A DNA stretch of 64,000 nucleotides, from assembly GCA_005408345.1 (NCBI GenBank), contig SEMN01000033.1:1091001-1155000 (forward strand). The letters are read 5' to 3'. The notes under the pieces are model-generated. The model did no database searches. It had not been told where the DNA came from and saw only the letters and a program-made list of their open reading frames with translations. This stretch comes from Macquaria australasica (lineage: Eukaryota > Chordata > Actinopteri > Centrarchiformes > Percichthyidae). The translations under genes were made by a program, and so were the position numbers. This document shows, one piece after another, positions 33,767 through 47,901 of this stretch; position 1 is the first letter of the stretch; every line of letters begins with the position of its first letter.

Positions 33767-36101
33767 CTGGTGTGTGTGGAGAAAATGAAGGAAAGGGACA
33801 AAAAATATTGGTCAAATTTTATTCTCTGCACATCCTGTATGTAGCCACTTGTGTTAGAAACATCTTGAAGGTTGTTCTAAAAATTGCCCTTGGATGAATT
33901 TTTGTGAACAATAAAAGGGACAGATATACTGGACTGAGCTTTGACAACACGAACCTATGATTTCCAATTTATAGTCTGAAAAATTATGTGTGGGGGTGAG
34001 GGTTTATATTTTCTATGACAGTTCATACTCCCATGCAAAGGGATGATTTTAGACAAGCATTTATGTTTGGATGACTGGTGGTTATGGATGACTGTATGGT
34101 ATAAAAATCTATACAACTACCTCAATAATATACTTAACAGATACATAAAAGCCTCTATGACATAAAACTAATATCACCATTTTACTTTTTTTTTTTTTAA
34201 AGCAAACGTCTCGTGCAGCTAGCTTTAGTTTGAGAGGGTACACTGCAAATCCTCTGACGCACACACACTAATGCAGACATGCTGAGAATCCAATAAAAGG
34301 GGCGACTTGTGGTATTTTGGTGAAAAGGCTGGCATGTGAAGTAAAAGGGGAAAAAAAACTGACATTCAAAGAATGGGTTGTTGGAAAGATCGAAGCAACA
34401 GAGAGAGAGGGAGTAATTAAGAGGTGCAGGAGATGCTGTCAGATAGGAAACCCATAAATTCAGCCGGTGAGAGGGTGGAGGAGATGGAAGCAATAACATT
34501 TGGAGTGAAGGGGAGTTTAAGGCAGAGTGGTGTGAGTATGGATTTCAAAGAGGGAATGAGTCTGAACCATGCTGGTCTTACTTAGATCAAACAGGATTAA
34601 GACATAAATGAATACCATCCTCAATATACATATTGTTTTAGTTCAGGTGATAGTTTATTGGCATATATTTAGATTTAGATATTCAGACAAATATTTTTCT
34701 CTTAAATGTTACATTGATTACACTTCAAATTTGCTGGGCAATATGATGTAATTAGGAAACTATTGACTGTTACTTCCTGCAGTGTTTCTGAGTCAGTTAC
34801 TCCGGAAACTCACAGTGGAGTTTCCCATGAGGGCGAGATCACCGGGTATGAAGATGACTAAGGAGAGGGGCCAGTAAAGGAGAGATCAGAGCAAATAGGT
34901 GATGAGTTGAAGAATGGAAGACAGGAGAGGAATTGAAGAGATGAGAGGAAAGAGGTGATTGTGCTGACTGAGGTGGTGTGTGGAGATTCATCAAACATAA
35001 GCGGCAGTCAAGAGGTAAGAAATGCCTTGACCATCATAAAACCTTTCAATTACACTTGAATCATCTCGAGCTCCTGGGACGAAACCCACAGGTCATGTTC
35101 CAGGTAAAGAACCATCAATTTGGATGCAGAGGTGATTGTTGAATAATGAACCATGGCTGAAATGTGGTTCGTTTTTAACAAAATCCACTCAATAGAACCA
35201 CAAGGACGAGACCTCTTACCCTGATGCACACTAAAAGCTACACTTCAATCAACTGAGCATCTCCACGAGAATGAATCAGTCTACCTTTTCTGTGACATGT
35301 TGCTGGGTGTGACAAAGCACGCCATTTAAAACAGTGTGAGTGTTTGTGTTGACTCTGTGCGTGTACACGACACTGAAGGGCTGCTCAGTGTGAGTCACTG
35401 TCTCCTTCTAAATTTTACAAATGCAAGTTCTCCACACAAGTGCTGGATCAGATAAAGTAGCTTAAAACAGGAAGTGCTACTGTAAGTGTTGAATCCACGG
35501 TCATATCATCTTCGAGTGGACCATTACATCCTCTCTGGCAGCGGAGAAAACTGAGGCCAAAATACTCAATTTGCAATAACGCAAAATACTTTGGGATTTC
35601 ACAAAGATTTTTCACCGGTTGTGAAATAATGTTTCTAAACATCTCATTTTCAGCGCAACAGTACAAAACTACCAAATACCTATCCAACTGCCGCTCTGCA
35701 TCAGAGGTCTAATCTTCAGCAGCACATGGTGCTACTTTGAATTTATTCAGTCTTAGTGAAAAATAGAAGTAAGAACAAAACATCCTTGTGGGGTACAGAT
35801 TTGTTCCTTCACTTGCAGTCAGAACCAAATCAGAGCCTAAAATCCCATCATATCTTCCTTTTATTCTTCATTTACTCTTTTCTTACCGTTTTAAAAAATC
35901 CCCCACTCCTTCATAATGCTTCATGTTTTTCCCAGACCAGTCCATCACTGTGATAGCCAAAGAGCCCTTACAGGCGGGTGGTAAATCCCTTGCTCATATT
36001 ACCTCTAATAAGTGTAAGTGATCTGGGAAGGGCTGAGAACTGCAAAGCAATACATAGAGCAGCAACATCAGATGACACTATCAACCTTCATAAAGCAAGG
36101 G

Positions 36102-36102
<1 letters not shown>

Positions 36103-36138
<36 letters not shown>
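36103..36138 (+). repeat. (CA)n microsatellite
   Basis: About 17 CA units; a second tract lies at 36284-36322. Confidence 0.95.
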
Positions 36139-36140
<2 letters not shown>

Positions 36141-36285
36141 GAATAATGCATGATTATACATATGCCCTTGTACAACAAACACTGTTATACAGTTTTAAGT
36201 GTACAAAGGCACACTCATGAAGACACACACGGATGCTTCAACACACATATGCATGCACATACAGTCCTGCACAATCACACTCCAA

Positions 36286-36325
<40 letters not shown>

Positions 36326-36477
36326 CAATATCTATCTATAAGGATGGAGCTGTGAGTTAATTGGCCAAGTGTTATCTCACGCTGGCAGGCTGAACAGAGG
36401 TTAAGCGGTCATTGTCTTTTGGCTGTGAGGACAAAGTTAAGCTGCATCCTAATAGGAAGACTCATTATTTGACTGCC

Positions 36478-36712
36478 TTAAATCTGACTGACTCCTTTCC
36501 TGGCTGATTTGCTGGCTGATGACTGACTGATTCATTTACTTTCTTTCTTGATTAATGATCTGACTAATTTCTGAGTGAGTGAATTATTTACTGACTGCAT
36601 GACTAATTTACTGACTGGCTAATTTACTGACTGACTGCCAGATAATTTACTGCCTGAATGACAATGACAATTTATTGATTGACTGACAGACTGATTGAGT
36701 GGGTGACTAATT
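36478..36712 (+). repeat. degenerate GACTGACTAATTTA minisatellite
   Basis: Many imperfect copies of ACTGACTGACTAATTTACTG-type units in tandem over about 235 bp, including ACTAATTTACTGACTGGC and TAATTTACTGACTGACTG. Probably an old expanded minisatellite. Confidence 0.75.
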
Positions 36713-36939
36713 TATCAGACTGTAGGGAATCCAGTAATAACAAAAAGAGGGTGAAGACTATACACAAAGACGTTAAAACTATTAGAGGCATATCTGCGTG
36801 TATGTGTTTGTCGAAGTATTTTCTGCTTACAGATAGATGCTCTGATTAACTGCTGTCAGCGTACACAGGTGTGTGCCTGCATAACCCTATCAGTATCTGC
36901 AACGTCATCACATTCATCCTACAGGGAGGCGAGTGCGGA

Positions 36940-37085
36940 ACGGAGACGATGATATGGAAGGAGGGAGAAGAAAGAGGAGGGGGGAAACAGCACAGTGGTC
37001 ACCCATGTTTGGGAGAGAGGGAAGAGGAAGAGGAGGAACAGGAAGAATGACTGAAGGACACAGAAACCAAGGAAAGAAAGAAAGT
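36940..37085 (+). repeat. purine-rich tract
   Basis: A/G-rich stretch with GGAGGGAGAAG and GAGGAAGAGG-like motifs in a ctnnd2 intron. Confidence 0.65.
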
Positions 37086-40000
37086 TTAGCCTACATACAC
37101 ATTAGCGTATGCTGAGACGAATGCAATGTGAAACGCCTTGACAGCTGAAGAATCAAAGGGAGAGGCCCTCGTTATTTCCAACCCTTTTAATAACACACCT
37201 TGTTAGAGGAAGGCGCTGCCCCCTAATAATCTGAGTGCTAAGAAGCATGACTGAAAGCCTCACACACACACACACCTCACCTTGACAATTACACACACGT
37301 TAAGCAATGCATGCACGCCCATACACATCTCACCTGAACACACACATTGCTCATTATCTGGCTTTCTGGCTGTTTGCTTCAGATTTCTTTGTTTGTTTTG
37401 TTTTCGGGAGATTTCTTCTAAGTTGTTTGTTTTGATGCGAGATGTTTTTATAAGACTCTTGAGATGATTTTTTAAAATCTCAATTTCACAATGTCATTGT
37501 TTTTGTCTCTTGGGGGTTTTATTGCATTTTTTTTATCAGCTCACAGAGTTTCATCATAGAAAACAAATATTAACACTATATACAGAAATAAATAGCAATG
37601 ACTAAACTAAACTAAAGCAAAGCTGTGCTCAGACACCCCTTTAGTCAAATAAAATCTGGCCTCATTCCTACATCCAGACACCATGATACCCAGAGCCTGA
37701 AAGAAGTGTATTGATGAATTATAGATTAATATAAATGAGAGGGAGTTGCTGCACTTTCCTAACATCAATGCAAAATTCAACACATTTTAAAAGCTAAATC
37801 TTTTGATGTGCTCATTACCCTGATGAAGACATTTTTTGTTAAAATACTGGGTTTTAATTAGTACTAAATACACAATTTATCTCTAAAGGCCACATTGAAG
37901 TTTTCAGTATTTAGTTGACAAATCTGAATGTGTTAGAACAAGTACAGCTGTATAAAAAGTATAATCAATCAGCATACTGTAGTACACACAACCAGAAGCC
38001 AAGCTAAGTGTCAAAGCCAGGAACTTGTGTGACAATTATTCCTGTAACTTCGCAGTGATCCTAGGTAGTCAAACAGGAAGGAAAGAAATAAAAGAGCTGA
38101 GGAGCAAATTAACATGGATTTTTTACGAGTGGGTGGCGACTCCTTCTACTTTAAAGTCCTACTGTGACACAGACAGCCCCTCTACATGCTGGAGTGCAAT
38201 ATCCCCTCTCCTTCTTGCTGTGTCACTGAAATGTGAGCTACACCTGGAACATGTCCTCAAGGGGGGGAAACAAGCCCTGTGCTGATCACTGCACAGTCTA
38301 ATAAACCTGTATTACACTACTCCTCCAATATAACCATCTTCACCTGGGAGGCAGAGCTGGTAATGTATTCCTTCGCTGCATTCCCTCATGTGTCGCTAAG
38401 TCCCGCTGAGCAGGGCGTGCTTCATCAGGGCCATAATGGCTGATTTGATTTAAAGAGATCCAATTACCCTCAACAATAGAGTGATTTGATTGTTTACTGA
38501 CGGAGAAGGGAGAGTGTTATTGAAGTAAAATTGGAGGTAATTGTCTCAGGGAGATGTGGGGAAAGATGAAACAGCTTGATTGGTGGCAGCGTCCGACGGT
38601 CTGAGAATAAAGGATGGTTAATACACAGTTATAAGTGACTGGGTTGGGGTCCCTGAGGTGGGCTGCTGTACGTTTGCTGGTGTCAAAAGCTTCCGGCTAT
38701 ATTATGTTTCTAAAGCCTTTCTGGGTTCTATGAGTATATTCTAGGCTGAATAAAAGCCCATGTTATAATGGAAGTTTACCGCCGTAATAATAGACAAACA
38801 CTAGGTAGTTTAGCTCGCAGCTGTGAAATCTGTTTTGAGTTTTGAGAAAAGAAACTAAGAATGTGATAACTGATGTCTTAAAGGACCAATCTGAACACGT
38901 TTAAACTCATACAAATTATAGCCATATGTGTATAGTGTATAGTTTGATTTATGAATGGAAAGTTACCATTTTGTCTCAAATGATCATATTTGAAGATATA
39001 CTGTCTTCATGTGTTTTATCCCGTGTACAAACTGCGTATCTATCTCTTAACAGGTGAAACATTCAGTTTAAAATGTTCCCCAATGTGTTGATTTGACATC
39101 AGCTAAATTTGAATTGTGGTCTGATTATGGGGTGCTATAGCTGCTATTAAAAAAATCAGTGACAAAAGTAATGTTTCAGTGGCTTTTTGTGATTTGAGTG
39201 AGTTTCCCAGCGGCGATTTAATCAGTAGTACATCACATCATTGACGGGAGCGCCAGATTCAAAGCAACAGGGTGTTGGTTTCTGTTCTGGGCTGATTTCT
39301 TTATTGAAAACATGAAAGTGATGTGGTTATGGTCCTTGGAGGTCAGCCTCTAAGAGCTCAAACTGAGAATAAGACTATACACCAGTATTTCATCAACCCA
39401 CAAACCCTGGAGATACTCGCAAACATCAATATTGTCATTCAGGGAGGAGGGAGGGGCATTTTATTGACACCAATTTTACTTATTTTCCCCTTACTATAAT
39501 TCAAATCATAAAAAATTACAGCATTCTAATGAGTTCTGGATTATGGGCTCATTTGGAAAGCAGCCACAGAGAAGTGAAAATATAAATCACATACTGTACA
39601 CACACAGAGACACACAGAGACACACACAGACCCTGCAGTCACCTATTATCAACATCCTCGCATCCTCATCAAGCCAAAATAGATATGAATGACCTTCAAA
39701 GACAGCCTGACACCCCACTGCAATGTGAGGTGTATTCCTTTTAACTTCTGAAACAATAAATATATATAAGTGAATAAATAAAAATGCCCTGCGGTTGTAT
39801 GCCTCTGCCAACTAGTCAAGTTGCAGTTTACATCCATGTCTGTCTAGACTCATATAATGTAAGTAGTGGAAGGAATTGAATAAAAATGTATAAAGTGTTT
39901 TCTGGGCTAAATGGAAGTCACTATATTAATGATACATATGTATGATTCCAGTGAATATACATTGTTGAACTGATTAATGTAGGATTATCATAGATGTATT

Positions 40001-40359
40001 GGCTAAACAGGTACACATGTACTTGATTACTATGTAAAGATGGATTCTTATAGAGTGTAGCTACACAAAATGTGGTGCTTTTCTTTTTTTCCTGGCATTT
40101 TTAGAACTGAAGCCTCTCTACGAGCTGTAGGTGAAACACAGGATCACGATTAGCTAGGTGCGCTCCAATACGTTGGCTGCAGTCACGTGATTTCGATGAT
40201 GCTTGAAATTCAGAATGACGCAGGAAGTGAAAGGCAGAATAGACGGAGATGGAGGAAAGCTTGTACTGTGCTAGTTATTGTTTATTCATTGTTTTGTCCA
40301 AGTCAACATGTGTGTGAAATCTGGAATCGCCCAATTCATTCTTAAATTATAGCTAAAAA

Positions 40360-40835
40360 CCTGTTTTGAAGTCACAATGACCTTTGACCTTTGAGTCAAA
40401 AGTGTCACCTATTCTGTGTCTGACCAACTGAGAGTTATGGTCACAATCTCCCCTTCTGTTCCTGAATTATAGTGTTGAATAATGGCCAAAAAAGTGTTTT
40501 CCAGGACATTATGATGTCACAGTGAAGTTGATCTTTGACCTTTTGGGTAAAAAAAAATGTCATCACTTCATCGTTGTATCCCATTAAACATCTGTGTGAA
40601 ATTTTGTCATAATGTTTGTCAAGGTCATTTTTGAGGTCACACTGATCTTATCCTTTAAACTTTGTCAACCAATTTTTTATCAGTTTACCCTTTTGTCCAA
40701 GTTGATGTTTGTGCCAAATTTGAAGAAATTCCCTCAAGGCGTTCCTGAGATATCGCGTTCACGAGAACGGGACGGACGGACAACCTGCAAACACTATGCC
40801 TCCGGCCACGGCTATCGCCACGCGGAGACATAATG
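40360..40835 (+). repeat. teleost interspersed repeat ending in GCCTCCGGCCACGGCT
   Basis: Contains TGACCTTTGACCTTTGAG, GCCAAATTTGAAGAAATTCC, CTCAAGGCGTTCCTGAGATA, CGCGTTCACGAGAACGGGAC and TGCCTCCGGCCACGGCTATC in the order of a dispersed repeat I know from many teleost genomes. The end can fold, since ATGCCTCCG pairs with CGGAGACAT with one mismatch. Family class is not assigned. Confidence 0.7.
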
Positions 40836-42204
40836 AAATGCAGAGTACAGACAGATGAAACACAGCAGGTTTAAAGAGGTCAGAAATGGAGGTAAATTGG
40901 AAAGCGGCATGCCTTCGCTTCCCTGTAAAATATTCTGCCTTGGTGCTTTTCATACCAGTTATATCTCGCCCTCTGTGTCTCTCTTTGATGTCTGTGGGTG
41001 ACAGGTTTACAGCGTAAACTGCAGAGGAGGGAGAGAGAGACATGCAGAGAGAGTGAGAGAGGGAGGAAAGGCGCGGCATGGTTTTTCCCTTGTGAGCAAC
41101 CTGTGGCTTCATTAAAGACATTCTACTGACACGAAGAGGATGCCTGCTTGGGAAGACGTATAGATGCACACACACCGTATTTATGCACACACTCACGGTG
41201 ACAGAGAACAGAAAGTTCTCATTGTGATGGTTAGATAAAGTTACACTGTACAGCTTCTCAATGATGATCAGTTGGGTTCTTACAAGTAGAGGCATTTTCT
41301 TGAATAAAATCACGAGGGCACGACTATGAATATGTCATTTAAATTTTAGTTTTTACTTCTTAAGAAGACAAAAATCTGAATGAAATTAAACGTATCTGTG
41401 CACCTCCCGAGATCACCTGAACACGAGTCCTGGAGGGACAGCTGTAAGACCAAAAAAATCTCATCACCGCATGACAGTCCTTCCTTACCCTCTCTCAATT
41501 TCTCTTTATTGTTCTCTGTTTATATTTCTCTGTCTGTCATGCTCCCAGTCTGGCACAGTGGAGCAGAGGACGGAGAATGCCAGAGAGAACAAAGTGTGCT
41601 GATAAAAGACACGGCAGACCCTCACACACAAGAGATTCATCCTGAAGGCGACACAGAAATTTCATAAAGTACCACTGCAACAGGGACAGAGAAGTGTGTG
41701 TCAACTTAGTGTGAGTCAGTGGACACGGCCACTCTGTCTTTCAGCCCGCTAGCCTTCCAAAGTTGTTTATGCTTACCACAGCGCAGTCTGTTGACAACAG
41801 GGACGGCAAAATATGTAAAAGTTGGCGCGGGTGAGGACAACAAAAAATGGACATTCTCTGGTGATCTAAAAATATTTGGTGTTGCCTGGAATCCACAAAG
41901 AGGGATAAGCACGTAATATAATTTATTGCCATCTGCTTAATGCAATCTTTCAAAGTACTACAATGTGTGTGTGTGTGTGTGTGTGAGAATAAAATGTTTA
42001 GAACAAAGGCTTGAAACCAGTGAGTTTTCTGCTTCTTATTTGCATCTGCGTATAACAGTGTCTGACCTCTAATGAACACACACTCTCGCGCACACACATA
42101 CATTTGCAATCATGCAATTAGTGACATCCCTGTGGCGCACTACTTCGGTTTCCACAGTAACACTCCCCAGCACTGATGTCATCAACGCGAGACACAAAGA
42201 GCGA

Positions 42205-42560
42205 GAGACTGCTGCGAGAGAGGGGAAGGTGAGGCGTTATGAGCTCATGTCTGAAAGGAGACGGAGAGGAGAGGGTGAGGAAGAGGGAGGTGTTGGTGTG
42301 GGATAAATCGATGAGAGGAGGAGAAGAAAGAAGGACGAGAAAGAAAGAAAGAAGCAGAATGAGATGGAGAAAAAGGCGTATAGTATTCATGTTGTGGACA
42401 AGAAGGTGGGCACAACATTGTAAAGTGAAAACGAGGGGAGGAGAGTGGGAGGGGAGGCTTAAGCCAATAAAGCTGTGGTGTGACAAGAGAAGAAGACAAA
42501 GAAACAGGATGAGAGGAGGTGAAGAGGGAGAAGAAAGGAGAAAACGTAGAGAAGGTGAAG
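42205..42560 (+). repeat. purine-rich tract
   Basis: About 350 bp dominated by A and G on plus (GAGAGGAGAGG, AGAAAGAAAGAAAG). Open frames on it give only Arg/Glu/Lys or Ser/Leu/Phe low complexity peptides. Confidence 0.8.
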
Positions 42561-42826
42561 TGGACTTTTTGTGGCTGTTACATTACAGACATTGTCACAT
42601 ATTTTACAAACTGATACGGTGTTGCCTTTGTTGATATCATGTTTCTTGTGGTTTTAACATTTTGCTTTTGATTATCATAAAAAAAAGGTCATCATTATTC
42701 ATCATTTCAGAAAAAAGTGATCATCAGTACTGATTTTGTTACTACAGTCAAAAAAAAAAAAGTTAAGTATTGGGTGTCTTCTGCAACCAGTAAGCAATCA
42801 GGAAAAAAAAGTGTATTATCAGTATT

Positions 42827-43042
42827 TTGAAGGTATTTTCATTTGATGTTATTGAAACAGAACTGAGGGGTTTCTACGCCTATCACACAAGAGAACATCC
42901 TGATCACCAAAAGAAATGCCGCTTGAATCACATGAAAGAGGTGCTTTTGAGCCACTTTCAAGAAAACCATGGAGAGCTTTGTTTAATGTTGGAGGTCAAT
43001 GAGTCTGAACGCAGGAAGGCAGCCAGCAAATCTGGTATTTAG
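42827..43042 (+). other. unassigned open frame inside ctnnd2 intron
   Basis: A 71-codon plus-strand frame within a minus-strand intron. It has a mixed, protein-like composition (for example FDVIETELRGFYAYHTREHP and HMKEVLLSHFQENHGELC) unlike the CA-repeat or purine-tract peptides elsewhere. I do not recognise the sequence. There is no clear promoter, Kozak-favoured start or splice partner. It could be chance, a fragment of a retrocopy or mobile element protein, or an exon of a nested gene. Confidence 0.2.
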
Positions 43043-46000
43043 AAGCTGAATGGTTAGATTTCCTTGATGTCTTTTTATACTGTCTCTGCGTCAAGCTCAA
43101 ACATTTTCTGTGATTCATCTTGAATGTATGTGCACATCATCAATATGACGATTAAATAATGCAAAAAGTCTCAGTGCTTTGACTTCCTAATCATTGATTT
43201 GTAGACTGACATATAATCAAATGCAATAATATAGGATTAAAAACTTTGAGCCACTTAAATAACCTGAATCAATTTGCTTTTTTAAATATGACTCGGTGTA
43301 AGTAAAAAAGTTTCACATTCAAATTTGTATTACTACACGTGACATATTTAATGCAATCCACAGTATAGGACTTCATAGGAATTCATGTTTGGAATTTGAA
43401 TTAAACCCATACTGCAGAATCCAGACTCAATTAGATTTAGCAGTTGGAGCCAGTCACTTCGTACAAAAAACCCCATCTAATTAATTCATTAAATGTCATA
43501 AATTAATACAGATTTTTGCATTTATCACTAACTTTGGTTTAGATTTGGTTGCAAGCGCAGCATGCATTTATAGGAACCTTTAGTAAATGATTGCTGTATT
43601 TGAAAAAAATACAGTGTCTTTTTGGCATTCAAATGCTGTTCCCAATTCATGTGTGTCAAATTACCATCTGTAAGTAAATGGGGAAGAATTGCACTGACAG
43701 ACGGTGTAGCAGTGAATGGGACTCATTTATTGCTACACAGGCGTACAGTACATTATGCAAATCAAAAACTATGAAGGAGGTGAAATCAGGGGAGAGACAA
43801 AAACATTGACAGATGAGAAGAATGATTCCCAGCGACATCAATATGCCACTAAATCACATTACAGAGGGATTGGAATATAAGCATACATATGCGGTGAGGT
43901 CTTTAGCTGCCACTGCGCTCTCTTCTTCTTTTTCTCTTCTGTTTCAGTCTCCCTAGCCTGACTCGGCCTCTCTCTGCTCTTTTCCTCTATCCTTCTTTAG
44001 CCTTGTGCCTCTCCTGCCTGTCTTGCTGCCATCCAATCACACAGTGCTTTCCAGAGGATTTGACACTCTGAGGTTATTGTGAGAGAAAGATGATTCTCAT
44101 CTCATCTCCTCTGCTGAGCTCTCATGCAAACTACCATTCCCCCACGGTGATGTTGCCAAACTTACCGGCACTAACAGCTTTTGACACACTACCGCATAAG
44201 TTTTAAGAGACAAAGATTTGGTTTTTGCTCTTTAGAAAGAGGCGATTTACTCTAGATTAGCCATGCAAAATGATATTATAATTAGGTGGAACCTTGATCT
44301 GACAAAGACCCACAAACTACTCTTTGAAATCGTTTTGTCGCTTCTGGTTAAACTGTTGTTTTGCAGAAGAGCATGGTGTAAAGAAAAAGGTGTTTGACTC
44401 AGAGGTTAGAGTCACTCTGGTGAATAAAGCTTTGTGAACATGGGCCAAATGGGGCTTGTCTCTTAGGAGTGCCTGGCCTCTACCTCTTTTCTGTCGACAC
44501 GCATCAACTCACACCTTACCAAGAGCTAAGATTCAACCCCGACTGATCCCTCTCACTTTTCTCCTCCTCTCTCCGTTTTCTCTCTGCATCTCTGAGACTT
44601 TCTGTCTTTCTGTGTCACTGTGTGTCATTAACTGTGTCTCTTCCTGTCTCAATTACCATGTGACCGTCTCAACAGTTTGGAACAGAAGCTGATTTGTGAG
44701 CTGATAATTTATTCCACTGACAATAATGCATTTTATTAAACTATTTAAATAATGTCTGTCAGCTGGCTAAACAGATCCAGCCAACCATCACTGTCTTATT
44801 AGGTGTAATAAGAAATTTTAATATTGAACAAATGAATCCCTGAGAAGGTTGCTTGTAAAGACAATCCCACTGAGAATCAACAATCCACTCTGCAGCTCCA
44901 TGCAGTTTCCAACTGCCTTTAGCTCATTATTTTTGTTTGCAAGTCTGTAAAACCACAAGAATGCTGGTTCATAAAAAAAAATTTTTTTTAGCCATAAAAG
45001 ATAAAGAGACAAATGAACAGAGTGGCTGGTGAAGAAATTCAGCTAAACACCTAGCAAGCCAAAGAGAAGCAGATCTTTTTTTATTAGATGGAGGACTAAA
45101 CCAGGGATAAAATGCCATTAAATATTTATATTTACATAATTTCTGCCACTTAATGCTCAAATTGTTTAAGGAAGCTTTGATATATCTGGTTTTGGAAGAC
45201 TGAACCAAAATGAACCAAGAACTGCCTGTGTCACAGGAACCTACTAGCTACATTAGACTGTTTACTTTTAATAATAATGTTAACTACATGACCGCCAAAA
45301 CCACAACAATCTTTTTCAAGATGTTTTCTTGCCGAGGTGTATCTATTTTAAGCCAATCTGTGAACACCTCCCTGACGGTGCCAGTCACGGTTGCTACAGG
45401 AGCATGATGATGCCCCTAATTCTCTCTATCTCTATTACATATCTCAATTTGCCTCCATCACCCTGTCTCCGTCTTACTGTCTGTCTCTTAAGTCTCAGAA
45501 ATAACACTGGGAGAGCTAATCACACGCACGACTTAAACCATGTTATCCTGCAACTGAATAAGTCAAGCGTATATTCAAATGAAAATGCCAAACAAATTTG
45601 AATTGATTTTCCCTGTGAATTTGCAAGTACTTACATTATTCAATCAGCCTGTGTGTTTTGCCTTTCTCTCTTTGAAGCACACATTCATTACAGTGTCTAC
45701 CTCTCTTTCCATAACTCTCCTCTCTATCTTTCTCTGCTTTGGAAGCTAATGGCTATAAAAGACTAAAAGTAAAAACTGACCAATTGCCTCTAATATTTTA
45801 ATCAATTAGAGAACATTTAGTGATTTCCAGAGCAAAACATACACTGTTCTCATTTTAAAAGGTCAAATGGAAGAATTGATTAAATCGTGTCAGTATGCGG
45901 ACTGTTTTTTACTTTAATCTTATTAATCTTTAATCTTATTCAAATTTATTTTGACAATGTAAGAGCTAATGGCACTTGATGTAAAGGTAGCTGAAACAGA

Positions 46001-47901
46001 ATTTTGACCTTGGAATACTACAATAATTTATTAAAACCAATAATATTATACATTATACATTATACAGACAATATAGTTTGAGTTGATATGGATTTGAAGT
46101 GAAGTGCATTTAAATAATTTATGCTTCCATATTTTTTCATCTAATATCTGCAAGTTTGGGTGTTGTATGTTGTCACAGTTACAGTAGATCTGGAAGACAA
46201 TTTCACCTATAGTTAGTTGTACAGTTTTTTGGAGGGTAGAGTTTACCCACATTTTTATGCCGACACAAATTTTAAATGTCCTTTATCAAGAGCACAAATC
46301 CTCATAAGCTCAAATATGATATGTCTGTTTTTACAATTACTCTGTCTGGTATCACTGCTATTATTGGAAAAATGAAAGTGAAGAGCCACAGAAAAGATGT
46401 GGAAAGGGATGACATGAAAAGGTCCTTGCCAATCTTTAAAGGGAAAAAACATAAATTAATGTACCTGTAAGGATTTCTACACCACCTAACTTTATATTCA
46501 AATGACTTGCCGAGACATCTGCAGGTACATTGAAGAAAGAAAAACAAACAAATAAACAAACAAACAAAAAAAAAAACTCAAATCAGATTGATAAGTGTCT
46601 TTCTGCAAAGGCTTCAATTATCCTGTAATCCAGACCATCACAGTATGGGCGTGTTGAGCTTTGCCGGCGGCATTCCTAGTTGTCCTTACAACGCTCCGGC
46701 AAAACCCAGAGAGGCTCCAGAATCCCCTCGCCTGAGGCTGAGGGTAGCAGGGTTGCTATAGAAACCACTGAGCTCACCAGGAAGCCGAGATAATCAGAGA
46801 TACCAGAGACAGAGCGGGGTGATGTCACATGCGCACACACTGTACACACACAAACAGACAATCATATCAGTACGTGTGTGTGTGTGTGTTTATGCAAAGA
46901 GGACGCATCACACACACATTTAACACATTTGTAGACACAGAAGCACACACACACACAATATAAAAGTGTCTTAATGTGTCAGGTTAACTAGTGATCTTTA
47001 GTCCCTAGATGTGGTGCTGCTGCTCACTAATTGCCACAGTGTACTTTTCAAAGCCCAATGCTTGATTGGATAATCTGTTCTGCTACAGTATCTCTCTCCC
47101 ACTCTCCCTCTTTCTTCAGCCTTTCTCTCTTAAATACGTATTAACTACCAGTTTATTTCCCTTACTCACCTCCTGTCTTTCCTTACTAGCCTCATTTTCT
47201 CACAACAAACACAACGTGGCCTTAGTTAATTAAATTATTATGTAAAATTACTTTACCCAATACTTAAAATACAAAAAGAAAACTAAATTGCAATGGTCTG
47301 CCAATTGCCACAACTATAACACTTCCACCATCATGGTGTAGTAATGTATGACAGATGTAGAGCACTATAATTTTAGATCACATGAGCATATGTAAATCCT
47401 CTTAAAATTTCAGCTCATTATATTGACTTGATCCTAGTTTGTCATTACCAATTAACAGTCTCAATCAATAACATAATTGGAAATGAGTCAAAATCACACA
47501 GCATTTCCAAAGTTCTCCACCTGGCTAGCATTGTAGAATGAGCCATCGTACTATTTTACTGCAAAATGGCAAAGGTGACTACGGGCTGGCATTAGTGTTA
47601 AATTACTTCTAATTAGTGCAACTGGCTACAGGCTCTTTACCCTTGTGTTACATCACTTGAACACAAGCTCTTGACTTGCATACTCTAAATGAGAACAATG
47701 TGACAGGAACAAACCACAGTAGAACGGCTACGAGAGAATGCAATTAGAGATGAAAATGGGCTTTGTGTTGCTCTTCACAAACAAACAACAGAGACTGCGA
47801 CTGAGCATAGATTAAAAATGCCAGTGATCCATGCACTGATATCGTCTAACAGGTTTCACCACCTAATATCATCTTTTGGAAAAGTTTTTATCAGTACTCA
47901 C

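Larger units (their letters stand above)
33767..47901 (-). other. ctnnd2: ctnnd2 intron (14.1 kb)
   Basis: Largest complete intron of the gene in this window. No ctnnd2 exon lies inside it, because the exons either side join in phase (ATT G|GT AAA). Contents: CA repeats (36103-36138, 36284-36322), a degenerate GACTGACT-type minisatellite (36478-36712), purine-rich tracts (36940-37085, 42205-42560), a teleost dispersed repeat (about 40360-40835), a GT repeat (41964-41984) and an unassigned plus-strand open frame (42827-43042). The segment around 38340-38640 looks like unique homeodomain-site-rich sequence. Confidence 0.75.

Noticed and set aside
40759..41313. 184-codon minus-strand open frame in the large ctnnd2 intron
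   Set aside because: It runs across the end of a dispersed teleost repeat and purine-rich sequence, with no recognisable domain.
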